From Porites lobata (Eukaryota; Cnidaria; Anthozoa; Scleractinia; Poritidae), in the NCBI GenBank assembly GCA_942486035.1, contig CALNXK010000180.1, positions 135,001 to 199,000 on the forward strand: a stretch of DNA of 64,000 nt. Reading direction: 5' to 3'. The position numbers and the translations under genes were made by a program. The notes below the pieces were generated by a model. The model did not search any database and was not told the origin of the DNA. It saw only the letters and a program-made list of their open reading frames with translations. Below, one piece after another: positions 46,158 through 57,300 of the stretch (within the stretch, counting starts at the first letter, position 1; every line of letters starts with the position of its first letter).

Positions 46158-46817
46158 CCTGAGAAAACGGCCGACATTTGGCGACGCTACCACTGGATTC
46201 CCCGTCAAATGACGTCTGAGAAACGAACGCAGAAATTCCATACTGATGACGCGTCACTACCCAGATCTGGGAGTGCGTCTGATTGGTCGTGCCGCGTGGG
46301 AAATTTGATTTAACCAATTAGAAGCACTACCGTAGTGACCCGTCATCAGGATGGAATTTCTGCCCTTTTTTCTCAGACGTTATTTGGCGGGGAAACTAGT
46401 GGCCCTGGGGGGGTACTCGCAGAAAAATTGGGTAGGGGTGTGCGGCCCGCTGCGATTTTCCCTACCCTATTTATGACCTAACCCAAAATTTGATACCCAA
46501 TTTTGTGAAGGGCTTTTGTTGCTTGTATTTTCTAGCCTACAAAGCAGCCGGTGGAGAGCAAGGCAAAGCGCGGATGGAAGGAGGGGGACATGATAAGGAA
46601 GTAGCTTCTTCTAAAAAAGTGCATTCAAGACTACAGTGCAAAAATCGTTACCCTATTTATGACCAAAATGGCGGCAAAATAGCCAAAATCGATACCCAAT
46701 TTATGACCAAAACGGCTGAAAAACCCTACCCTTTGGGGCCGCACATACCTATATAGCCCATATTAGGGAGTACCCCCCCCCCCCGGGACTAGTGGTAACG
46801 TCGGCTCTTTTCTCAGG
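46158..46817. mobile_element. Foldback element (CCTGAGAAAAC ends) carrying a nested MITE
   Basis: The ends CCTGAGAAAACGGCCGACATT and AACGTCGGCTCTTTTCTCAGG are inverted. Inner arms pair CAGAAATTCCATACTGATGACG with the CATCAGGATGGAATTTCTG region. Without the nested insertion the element is about 267 bp. A truncated relative lies at 41157-41337. Confidence 0.75.
46403..46787. mobile_element. 385-bp hAT-like MITE with 8-bp target duplication
   Basis: The left end is CCCTGGGGGGGTACTC, the right end GAGTACCCCCCCCCCCCGGG. The 8-mer ACTAGTGG flanks it exactly on both sides (46395-46402 and 46788-46795), the length expected for hAT elements. Inside are repeated CCCTATTTATGACC and GATACCCAATTT-type motifs. 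It lies inside the foldback at 46158-46817, so it is the younger insertion. Confidence 0.85.
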
Positions 46818-46835
46818 ACTAATAGGATACCTCAG

Positions 46836-47093
46836 TTGTATCAGTTGACATTCAAGTGCATAAATGCCCAGCCACACGAAAACACAGCATCTCTTAAAAC
46901 TTACTTTTCCTCACAGTATGAGGAAAGCGATTTAATGACGGTTTGTGTGTTACCTGACCAAACCGAACCAGAATCAAGAAAGAAAAGGCAAAACCATTTT
47001 ACTAAAAAGTTTCTTGTATTAACTTATTTGACTCGTTCAACCGCCCAAACTTTGCAGGCTGACGAAGCAGACGGAAATCAATGTCTTGAGTAG
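46836..47093 (+). other. Unassigned open frame
   Basis: An 85-codon frame with a charged middle section ('PDQTEPESRKKRQNHFTKK') and no recognisable domain or splice context. It is more likely a chance frame than a gene. Confidence 0.12.
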
Positions 47094-47505
47094 CTTATGA
47101 GAGCCAGGATTTGGCAGGAATTAACGCACCTTGGCCCATAGACTGGACTATTTCGATGGTTCATTCTACCGCCGCAAACAACTGCGTTTATTCGCCAGTG
47201 AATCCGACATGAGCTAGAGGTCTCCAAACCTTCTCACAAATACTCACACGGGTGATGCGCATTACAGCAGCAACGACAGCAGCAGCAGCAAAACGTATTT
47301 TATGTCCACAGTAAACTTTCAAAGAAAATATAAGGCAAATTTCAGTTTGTACACATAGATTATACTGCTTCAAGTTCACACAACTTCTTAGATATCTACT
47401 CGGATGAATGTTTAATGCATGTCAAAATCTCGACTGAAAATACCTGCGTTCTAAGCCTTTTGTTCAACCGACAGCATATCAGTGAGCTATTAATGAACTT
47501 TCGTC

Positions 47506-47990
47506 AGGGGCACGCAACGACTGCTTTCTGTAGAATATCGGCTTCAAAGAAGCAAATATTGCCTAGAATTTTCTATAGCTTGAGGACGGTTTAAAATATC
47601 TCAATGACCGTTCCATTCATGAACAATTTTCGAAGCTCATCTAGTAAATTCACTACTATTTTCCGAAGATGATGTTTGATGATACTTCCTTCCTATTGGT
47701 TTAGCTATTATTCGCAATAAAAGGAAACCTTAAATTTTTGGATCCGCAGGGCAGATGTGATGGAGACAGCGGGAATCAGAAAACCATTTCCCACCTTCGT
47801 TAAGCTTAAATTGCTTCTAAAATTTTCGGGAAAATAATACTAAACCCCCCCTTGCAAATTTAAAGAGGCTCATGTTGCCCTCAGGATGAACGAGCAAGGT
47901 CGAACAAATACATAGTTTTATAAGGTATTTCTAGAGATCCAAAATTTCGGGATAGAAAAAAAAATTTTAAGAGTATTTAGGGAGAAACTG
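47506..47990 (-). mobile_element. Dispersed element copy 3 (CAGGGGCAC family, inverted)
   Basis: It starts CAGGGGCACGCAACGAC and continues with the complement of copy 2: GAACAATTTTCGAAGCT, AAAATTTTCGGGAAAATA and AGCAATTTTCGA-type blocks in reverse order. An unrelated stretch at about 47670-47750 may be a small insertion. The distal terminal repeat is degraded. Confidence 0.65.
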
Positions 47991-48248
47991 CGTAGTTTGA
48001 TGCCCGTGAATTAGGTATAGTTCAGTGGTAATGAGCTGGCAGTTCAGAAATGTTGATAGTTTATATTGTACTAAAGCGCATTTATATTGAGCCTGAAGTG
48101 CAGTTAAATACGTTTCTTCCTGGAACCAACAACTAGTAAATACTCTTGCTCTTTGGCCGTTTCAGTTTGATAAAAAATACGTGTAACACGCAAACTGCAG
48201 AAACTGTAATGAAAAACATATGGAAAAAAACCCATAGCGGGAAAAAAA

Positions 48249-48386
48249 TGAAACTTTTAACTTGACTTTTCGTACGCTCCAACATACATCTTCAGAGTTA
48301 GCCGTTTGAATTTTATTGTTACTTCCATGTACGGTTACTTCTGAAGATGTATGTTGGAACATACGAAACGTCAAGTTAAAAGTTAT
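48249..48386. repeat. Inverted repeat with hammerhead-like cores (locus C)
   Basis: The arms are about 48249-48296 and 48340-48386, with a spacer of about 43 bases. The plus-strand core at 48341-48368 is CTGAAGA, one T, stem GTATG/CATAC with loop TTGGAA, then GAAA and CGTC. The minus-strand core at 48268-48295 differs at a few bases, but its stem GTATG/CGTAC is kept by a G-U wobble. The arms point outward, as in loci A and B. No retroelement protein remains nearby. Confidence 0.75.
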
Positions 48387-48914
48387 ATGTTTTCCGTTAT
48401 GCGATTTACTAACGTTATCTCCGCAGTTTGTGTGTTATTTCTTACTAACAACAAGTAAGTCCAAGGAAACTGTGCAAAGGATGTGTTAACTACTTTCTTA
48501 ACTGAAGAGGGTATTGTTGGAAGGCGGAGCTTGGAAACAATTGTTCTCTCCTCCTCTTTGACGGGAATGAGGAAATTCTGACTCTTTGTAGAGTCACATC
48601 ATATTGTTGGATAACGCAACCTGATGTCGGATGCAGCCCTTACAAACAAGGGATTCCAAAGAATGACTGAATGAAGGCGTTAACTATTGAACTGCATCAA
48701 TTCCGTAAGGTTAACCGGGCACCTGTGTAGGAAGGAACCAGATAGATGACGAGATAAACATGCATGTATAATGATACCATTATTTTACTTCATGACGGGC
48801 ACCAGTTAAAAGCATTTTTATATATTTGTTGGTGTTAATTTTTCAGTATCTTTTGATTCCTTAGTGAAGGCATGTTGGCTCACGTGTGGTAAAGTAAAAC
48901 TCACTTAGCAGGTA

Positions 48915-49195
48915 ATAGTAGGGTTAAAGGAACTATGTCGGTTACGCTATTTGCTATCTTTCTAAAAAGATTAAAACTTTTTTGCGTTAAGTGAAATCCA
49001 AAAATAACGGTACAGTTTTGTTATTTAAGACTAAAGCTTGGTGTTGAGGTGTTTCCTGCTGTCTGTTGCCACCGATGGCAAGGATGGACATTTTTTAAAA
49101 CTTGAAAAAGTTGGGCTAACCTTTTCAAAATTTACGGATATCCCTCACCAAAACGCTATTAATATTGTTAGTGCTCCCTGGTGAAATTTGTTGTA
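48915..49195. repeat. Dispersed repeat, copy 2
   Basis: This is the counterpart of 26245-26545 in the same orientation, with GTTTCCTGCTGTCTGTTGCC, AAGGATGGACAT and the shared end TTAGTGCTCCCTGGTGAAAT. It is non-coding. Confidence 0.65.
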
Positions 49196-49355
49196 TACCC
49201 TCTTTATAACTTTTTGTATGAATAAAGGCAAGAAAAATGACTTCAGCGCAGAATTGACAGTAAACAGCAACATCCTCGAAAGGTAGCCCCATTAAAGTAG
49301 ATGTATATGCGAGAACTCAGTCGTAATTGTTATCAATCATCACTTCTTGTTTCAG

Positions 49356-49458
49356 CTGGGATATTTTGCAAGACATGTTTGAAAGTGTACGAAGAGCCTG
49401 CGATACTGGCTCCGCTGAGAGTTGGCCGTCGATGAAAGCTTCGAAGATCCCGACGAAG
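49356..49458 (+). CDS. Orphan internal exon candidate
   Basis: The acceptor is CTTCTTGTTTCAG and the donor AAG/GTTAGTG. One frame is open throughout, reading 'WDILQDMFESVRRACDTGSA' and then 'WPSMKASKIPTK', entered after two bases of a split codon and leaving in phase 0. The other two frames have stops. I do not recognise the domain and cannot connect it to a neighbour; it might be an upstream exon of the gene at 54.4 kb or a separate gene. Confidence 0.4.
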
Positions 49459-52400
49459 GTTAGTGCTGATAGAAAACCTTTGAAAAATGATTCTGTCGTT
49501 TTACAGCCTTAAAAAATACGGGAAATGTTTCCTTTTGGCGGTCACGTACAAGCGTATAATATCGTGTCCCTTCTAATCTGCTCATGTAAGGCTTACGTAT
49601 ACTTATCATGTATTTCGGTCCTGGTAAACCGACTCCCTATTCATGATTTGTCTGGCTGGCGAGTGCCAATAACCAATGAACAAACTCTGTGGCATTTGCG
49701 GATTATTCACCTTGGCCGGCAAATACTATTCCCTGGGTAAATATTGATGGAGAACTCTTGTTCATTCATCGATAGTTTCAAGCCTAAAATGCCTTCGAGG
49801 CGATAGAATTTAAGTTATTTGGTTGGTCACGCAGTATTGTGTTTTCCGGGTGTCTATTAACAATCAAGTTACTTAAACTACGAAAGAAAGGCCTTGAGAG
49901 GGATTCGATTTCAAGTTTTCGATCTCTGGGTAGAATTTAAAACGTTTTGCAAATGACAAGACTATTCAGTTTGGAAATTCTTTGAGCTACTAGTTGATAC
50001 CCACAAAGAAATAACTCATCTGACGAAACTTTTTTCCATGCCATGACTCAATAGAAGCATAATTTATGAGTGTTTTTAACCGCAACTATGTCAAGGCCGA
50101 ATAAAAAGTGGATTTGCGGCAGCTATTTAAACAAAGAGTCTGAGTGATCTTGATTTCCGTTGAAATTCGGTGTCGACTAACCCTAACCCAACCCTAACCC
50201 TAAAACCGTTGTTGCTAGGATCTTGACTGGCGTGGATACTGCTAGACAACCAAGTTTATGGCGCGCTTTAATAGGTAATATTGAAGTTTTCTTGTGGTCT
50301 CTAACTTTAAAAATAAACCAGCGTCTTCGAAGCGTTTGATGGAGGAAAGATCAACGAAATGTTGAAAAAGACCTTTTAACCTTCGTACTCTACATAACTG
50401 ACTGACGGCCGCAGAGTTGTATGATGACAAAGACTTCTATGCGAAAGATAAATCAAATAAGCTTCCGAAACTACTCTAGCAACAGGTACATACTCATTTC
50501 ACTTGGACTTGAATTTATGATTCTTATTCAAGCCATGAAAATATCCTAAAGTATGTTTGATTTTATTAACTCTGTGTAAACGAATGGATCAATACCATAA
50601 TCGAACCTTCACATGAACGAAAATAATTATTACTTTTTCATTCTTCGAACTATTCGTCTTTCGAAATAATTTTTTCCTTCTAAAATCAACAGCTAGATGA
50701 TCACTTCATACGAACGTGTTTTTTTTTTCAGTTTAATACACAAATTGCTCAGTGTAGGTTACCGTTGTCTTGGGCAACGATTTCTCGGAAGATAAATTAC
50801 ACATATTACTTTAGTGTCTCCGTCGCTTAGGGAAAGCGCCTTATTTCCATATAGATTACCAGCTACCAGAATTTTCTATCTTTGACTGGTATTCAAATAC
50901 CTTAGATTCGTAGCGAAAATATGAAAGATATATCTTTATTTTTTCGTTGCGCAAGTTTCATAATTTTCGCGCTTTAGTGCGCGCCACGTTGACTTTTCTC
51001 ACATAATTTGCGCTCGATTATTTTCTCGTTGTTTTGTTGTATAATCATTACAAAGTGCCAACAAGTGTTAGGCAAACAATACGGCGAAAACACTCGGTGA
51101 AATATGATACTATTAACCTAGTAACCCCCTCTTCCTGCGACAAGTATCAGCTAAGCCTTTGTTTGTGTAACGATCAGGAACAAGCAATAAAAGCCGATAC
51201 ATATTATCGCCTTGGTTTTACAAATGTGCATTAAAACCGGCCGCTCATAATGCAAGTCAGCGAAGCGTTCTATATGGCAAATGGCATGACAGCGTGATTG
51301 AAACTTAAGAGGCTTGATGAAAGACAGCTTGTCGAAAGGTGATAGTCCGTCACCTCTTTCTTTGAAACACTTGTTTGTATGTTTACGCTTGGGCCCAGTA
51401 AAATACAGTAAAGTATCAGTTACTCTAAGAATCCGGCGCAGCGCACATGGTTGCAATTCAGCTTAAGCGGTTTTCGACCCGAAGGTTCTTTTCAAGTGTT
51501 ATTGTCGCGTAAGAGGATTGACTATAAAAAACAATTAACATAAATCATCACGGCAAACCAGCCCTACAGCTTCGAGCACTTGAAAATTAACACAAAAAGC
51601 TGTGTAAAATTTCACTTTCTCAATGACTCTTACAAAGTACTAACACTACTGTCACACTATGCACATCGATCTAAAAACCTTTTAGTTGAATAGCCATGGC
51701 CATACATCGACCGCAGAATTTCAGTAATTCACAGACTGGATTGTTACATAAATAACATGATCCATGACTTGTTTCTATAAAGAAATGTTTGCTAAAATTT
51801 ATTTTTATAATATATTATCCTGTGGTCCATGTGGCGGTTGATACAGTGTAAACGGACCGTTAGTTGACGAGTTTCCTGTTGAAGGCGACATCAACAATGG
51901 TGGTCGCTTTTTTAAAAGTGCAGGCTGTTCGTTTTTATTATTATCATTATTCCCTCTTTTCCCTGAGCGAAGAGAAATCAACCTTGTAAATCGTATAAAA
52001 CCAAAAAAATAGTCTCTTAAAACTGGGGACTAAAAGCGTTTTTGAATTCTTTTTGTACCAGCTTCTGTGAGAAAAGCCCAAACATTTTAGTTATTGTCTT
52101 TGTGTCGGAGACGTATGCAAATATAACAAAACCGAGGTTCGAAAATACGAGATTTCTCAAATACTAAACTACTTTCTCATTTTAGTTTTTCTCAGAAGTA
52201 CTTTGCGATCAATTCTTTATTGCCATTTGTCAATCAGACTTATTGAAAAATGCCCCTCAAACGCCTGTATCAGGTTTCGTGACTTGGGCAAACGATGTAG
52301 CCAAACGAAAATGTGAAATTAGCATATAAATGATTTTTTACGAAACTTTGCCGCTTTGTAATTTTCTATAACGGGAGAGGAACAAAAGCGAACGAATTTT

Positions 52401-54320
52401 TTACGACTTTGGCGGAAAGTGTTATCTCTTGGAAGTTAGTGTGGCGTGAGTTTGTTGGAGAATTTAATGTAGCCACGATTCAACAGCATGACGTTCATTC
52501 CCTTACATGACTTAAAACATAAATAACATGATCTTGCAGGTTCAAGACAAAGACCGACATCTGCAGGGTTCTTTGAATATACATAAAGAATTTGAATAAC
52601 ACGCAAGTGGCTCGTCAATTATTGCTTTCCGCGCGCCTTTTGTTGTAAAAGAAGTTTTCGCGCGAAACATCTTCAAAACGCGCGAAATCGCTGAAAGGTT
52701 TTTAAAAATGTTTACTGAAAAAATCACTTAAGTGAATGTTGGCAAACAATGGCATTGCGCCGAACTAAACACAATCTCAAATATTGGCGATCTTCAGTTC
52801 AATATTGATCCTTTTTTTGTTGAAAATATCCGGCTCACGCCTCGGTGTTAATTATATCGAGCAATTTTCTCGGCTTTCCAAATTCTAAGTACATGTAAAC
52901 AAGAAACAATTATTGTGTGATCAAGCAGTAAACTTGCCCGAGCGCTTTCTTTGGTTCAAGTGTAATCGTAAAAAAGCAAGTTGGGCTTCATTTTTAGAGT
53001 CTGCGACAGATGTTTGTTTTCTAACCACGCGAATAACTAGAACATCAGGCCGGATTTCGTGGTTTTCTCCTTTTCGGAGAATTTGATTATCTTACAGTTT
53101 GCGCTTTTTCTTGCATTGAGTGTAGAAGTCATTAAGACATCTTGGTGACATAATGAAATAAGAGAAGCTATTTATTGAATAATTAATCAAATCTGTTGGA
53201 CATTTAGACTGGAAGTTAGAGAGGCATACAGTACCTTCCAGCTCAAGTACCGTTCTTGTTTACAAACACTTCAAAATAAAGATACAACAGATAGCTGACC
53301 TCATGTAGATCTTAGGTTTGATCGCGCGCCACACGCGTACCTCGGTATTGCTCGTATAAACATTGCATTAGCCCTTCAACGGTCTAAAACAAACGATCGT
53401 TTTAAACTCCTATAAACATGTGGTAAAGGGCCTTTTGTGGGCGTTTTTATGGGGCCTTTTCAATTTACTGTGACCCGCGTTTAAAAGTTTCAGAGCTTTC
53501 TTTTATCTTGTTGTGATGCGCAAAGAAACTTCAAAGGGAACCGCCATCTAATCTGGTATAATTTAGAGCACAAACCATTCCCGTCTTTTAGTCACGATTC
53601 AGGAAGCATTTGTCGCTTTTCATTTTCCAAACCGATCACGCGTGGTCGATTCAAATTTCGAAGCTCCCGAGCTTTTTTTCTTGTATTTAGACGTCAAATC
53701 TAAAGATTTTCTTAACCGTTATGACCACTTGAAAACGGAGGGCCAAAGTCAGGGTAGACAAATGCGATGGAAGACGTTTTTGATCGAAACCTCACGCCCA
53801 CTACTTTGGGCAAACAAAGGGAGCGAACACACAAAAGGCTCAGTGAAAATTGTGACAGAGCTCCGCCTGCCTGTTTATATACCATAGATTATTGGGTGTT
53901 CGATAGCATTATTATACGATTTGCTTTCTTAATCTGCCAATCGCCAACAAGGTGAAGAGTACACAAGTACTATAAACCATCGGGGGGCCTCAATTGATTT
54001 GCAAATAATTGGAAACTTTAATTCGACAGAAAATAATTAAAAACTGTCTGGCTTGCCACTCAAGTCTTGTCAATTCCCAGAAGCATCTTTTGAAAAGTGA
54101 TCGCTGCGACCTGACGAAGCTCAAAGCTCTGCCGCTGCACGAAATTTAAACCGTGTACGCTTGAAGTGCAACGTGGAGTACCACCTTCGTATCTCCCTGC
54201 GGCGATCATTTGTGCAACTCGACCATTTCTACCGCAGAGGAGTGGAGTAAGGCCAAGCAAAACAAAAACTGCCGTGACTGAATAACGTTTTGCGCCACCG
54301 ACTGGTAGAGAGCCCGGGGT
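49459..54320. other. AT-rich intergenic or intronic DNA
   Basis: No exon is supported in this long stretch. It contains the telomere-type repeat at 50177-50204. Open frames on both strands are short, without splice signals or known motifs. Confidence 0.4.
50177..50204. repeat. Interstitial telomere-type repeat (CCCTAA)n
   Basis: CTAACCCTAACCCAACCCTAACCCTA holds about four and a half copies of the animal telomere hexamer, with one unit shortened by a base. Flanks on both sides are unrelated unique DNA. Confidence 0.85.
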
Positions 54321-54327
54321 TATAAAA
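54321..54327 (+). promoter_or_regulatory. Candidate TATA box
   Basis: TATAAAA lies 33 bases before the ATG at 54360, after a G/C-rich stretch (GAGCCCGGGGT). A start site about 30 bases downstream would leave a 5' UTR of only a few bases, so either the leader is extremely short or this box is not the one used. Confidence 0.4.
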
Positions 54328-54359
54328 CATTTAGCACCGACCGTGAATTAAGCTTAATT

Positions 54360-57300
54360 ATGACGTCCCAGTTGGGCCCTTTAGGGACGAACACTTCAAC
54401 TCAACCAGTACAGAGACAATCGGGTAGTAAGAGAAAGCGATCACAAACTCGTGACTTGTCGCCTCCATTGACTCCTCTATCTCCATCCGCATCTCATTCA
54501 AAACGAAGTGAGACTTCAACATCCGCCTTCGAGCTGATCGAAGCCGAGGTAAGCATATAAGTACATTGTAAACCAAGTCAAGTAGTGAACCGATCACTGT
54601 CTGCACTTGTCACAATACACTTGATCCTCTAGCGAGTTTAAGTCGCTCGTTCAGCTAAGTGATCGACTCAACAACCTGACGTTTCGTCATATATGGCGGT
54701 AGGCTAAAATTCGCCAAGTCCTTGCATAACTTTGAAAATCATCGCTGCCAGTTTTGACGGTATCGATGTTGTGAGAGTGTGTCACACCGGTATACCACAG
54801 CGCATGCTACCTTTCGTGAGATAATAGGGTTATTAACTCCATATGCCTTTTCATTTGATAGGAACGAGTCCTTGGGCTCCATGGAGTAAGCACAGTCAGT
54901 GGATCGGGCGTCGTATCGTCGCCATCGTCCAATGTTACAAGTGCAGGTATAGTGTCGTGTGCCCCTCGTCTGTCTCATACTCCACCTCACGACTTCCGTG
55001 AGGTTCTCGCCTCATCGATGCAACCTCAAGCTCATCAATACTACGCTCCGCAGTATAATCCGTTACACTTTCAACAGCAGCAACCTCCAAGGTTCGACTT
55101 TTCGCACCCGCTAGAGCCGTTTCAAACAGCGCATTCACAGCAATACGGCAATGGACCAACAGGCTTTCACCCAACTACCGGGGCGCCTCATCAATCTATG
55201 GCCGGGCCTAATCATCCACAGCCTGTGTCGCAGCATCAAGCACGCCATCCTGTTCTCCGAACACGACCGTCCGATGTGGAAGCTTTGCAACAAGCGCACA
55301 TAAATCATCAGTTTGCTGGAGCGGCCATGGAACACGCGAGGAGAAGAGAGGTGTATTCAGCCGTACGTAGGCCTGATATGTTCGATATGTTATCAACGAC
55401 CAATATACCGGACGCGCAGGTAAATGACACAAATTTTGCTCTTTTCCTTAGTTGTCACACTGTGCTGTTCTTCTAAAATTGAAGCCAAAAAAATTCGAAC
55501 TTTTCAGAGAGCTTCGGTTTCTTCTCCGCCATTTGCACGCGCTAGGGATGCGACGCAACGGCATCACAACGTGCGAGGGCAGAACGAAAGAACAAATAAA
55601 ACTTTGGAGAAAATATCAGAGGAAGCCGCTTTTTTATCCTTTCAGGCACGAAGCAGTCGGTAATGCCAGTTACGGTTTTTGAGATAACCACGAGCATCCG
55701 TTGTGGGTCTTAAACATCTGTGATCATTGAAATTCAGGTGCTGACTGACACCCTCCTTATAGAGCGTGTGAGCAAACTAAATCTTAAGATACGCCAATCT
55801 TCAAGGTCACAAGTGACAATTTTGAGTTCTCCGGTCAATATTATCTTTAAAGCCTGTAGCGTTATACCTAGTGCTGTTTATAGCTAACACTCAAGCTAAA
55901 TTTCCTTTCCATTCAACTGCCTTTCAAGTCCGCGGCAATATACCACCCTGCCTTTATTTGCCTTATCAAGTCTTCCTTCGGAGCAAAGCCGAAAATCGAT
56001 CGCAAAGTCCTGTGGCGCGAAGTGGTTTGTTTTCAAGTTTTAACCGGCGCCGTTGATAACTAGGAAGTTTGCTCCCTACAATTTTGAACAATATGTGTGT
56101 TTTTGTGGAACAGTTGCCTACATCAATAACATGAAAATACGAGAAAAAGTCACGATAGCGCGACGTATGACAATGGATTCCTTAAGCCTTAAGACAAAAA
56201 GCACTTGAGTAGCGTGAGGTGTTGCGGTTTGAAACGGAAGACTTCTACTAATATCTCTTTTCTAGCTTTTTTAACAATGCTTTCTAGACTACTCTGTTGA
56301 AGTTAATGAATAACGGTTGTCCGGGCTATTTTATACGGGAAACAAAGAGTTCAAAATGCTAACTACTTTCTTAACAAAAACCGAACAAATCATTTGCAAG
56401 GGAAAGTGTCACTCCAGGTGAAAATTTATAGGCGTTGAGCTGAACACATAAAAATTACCATCGACACCTTCTTCGTGACTTCCTAGCGTTTTAGTGTTTG
56501 GGAAACGGGTTGCCTATTTATGAAGAATAGGTGTTTTAACAAAGCTTAAATCATTCCATTTTGAAGTTTTCAAACACCCCATGTGGAGCAGAAGACATAA
56601 ATAAATTCGAAACATTCGTCTATCAATACTCTTATACCACAGTGAGATCTAAACATTATAAAAGGTGGACCGTAAAGACCATTCTTCGTGAGAAAAGAGA
56701 GTTTTTCAATTACAAAATCTTACAGTCGAAGAAAAAAGGTGATGACGAGTCGGTCGCAGTATATATACAAACACTTCTCATTTTCGCCTCATTGACCACA
56801 AGTCGCTGTTACTATCATGAAAAATTGGAAGCGAGAGGGTTGATGTCTGTTGGTAGAAAATTGAAGTTAAAATGCACCTCAACAATACATTGAATCCTTT
56901 CTACTGCATTTAATGACTTTTTTTTGGCATCTCGCAAGAAGCCGCTTGCCGAGGCGCCTAGATTTTTGAATAGGCAATATATCAATATATCGTGGTCTTC
57001 TGTGTTTAGACGTCTTCCTTTTTGAGCTCTCAGTAGGGAGCAATTATAAAACAACCACGGAGTGGCTCGCTCCGTCGAACATTCTATTCATTGTATCCGA
57101 TAACACTGACGTTTTCCCCAAGTTGTATTTTCTGGAAAAACTCCTCTAGGAACTTTTCATAAAAAAATTCAGTCTCTTTGCTAGTGTTTACGATCGTATG
57201 GCTGTATTTAACGGTTTATCTTCACGGTTCTTTTCACGGCGGATCAGTGTTGACCCCAGAGCACTTTACAGCCTGTTGGTAAAGGTGTAAAACACTCCAG

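Noticed and set aside
54675..54695. Another GAAACGTC motif on the minus strand
   Set aside because: It lacks a CTGANGA box and a stem upstream, so it does not fit the hammerhead-like pattern.
56561..56893. 110-codon open frame between exons 2 and 3 of the Q/H-rich gene
   Set aside because: No homology is recognised, it overlaps an equally long minus-strand frame and it has no matching splice phase.
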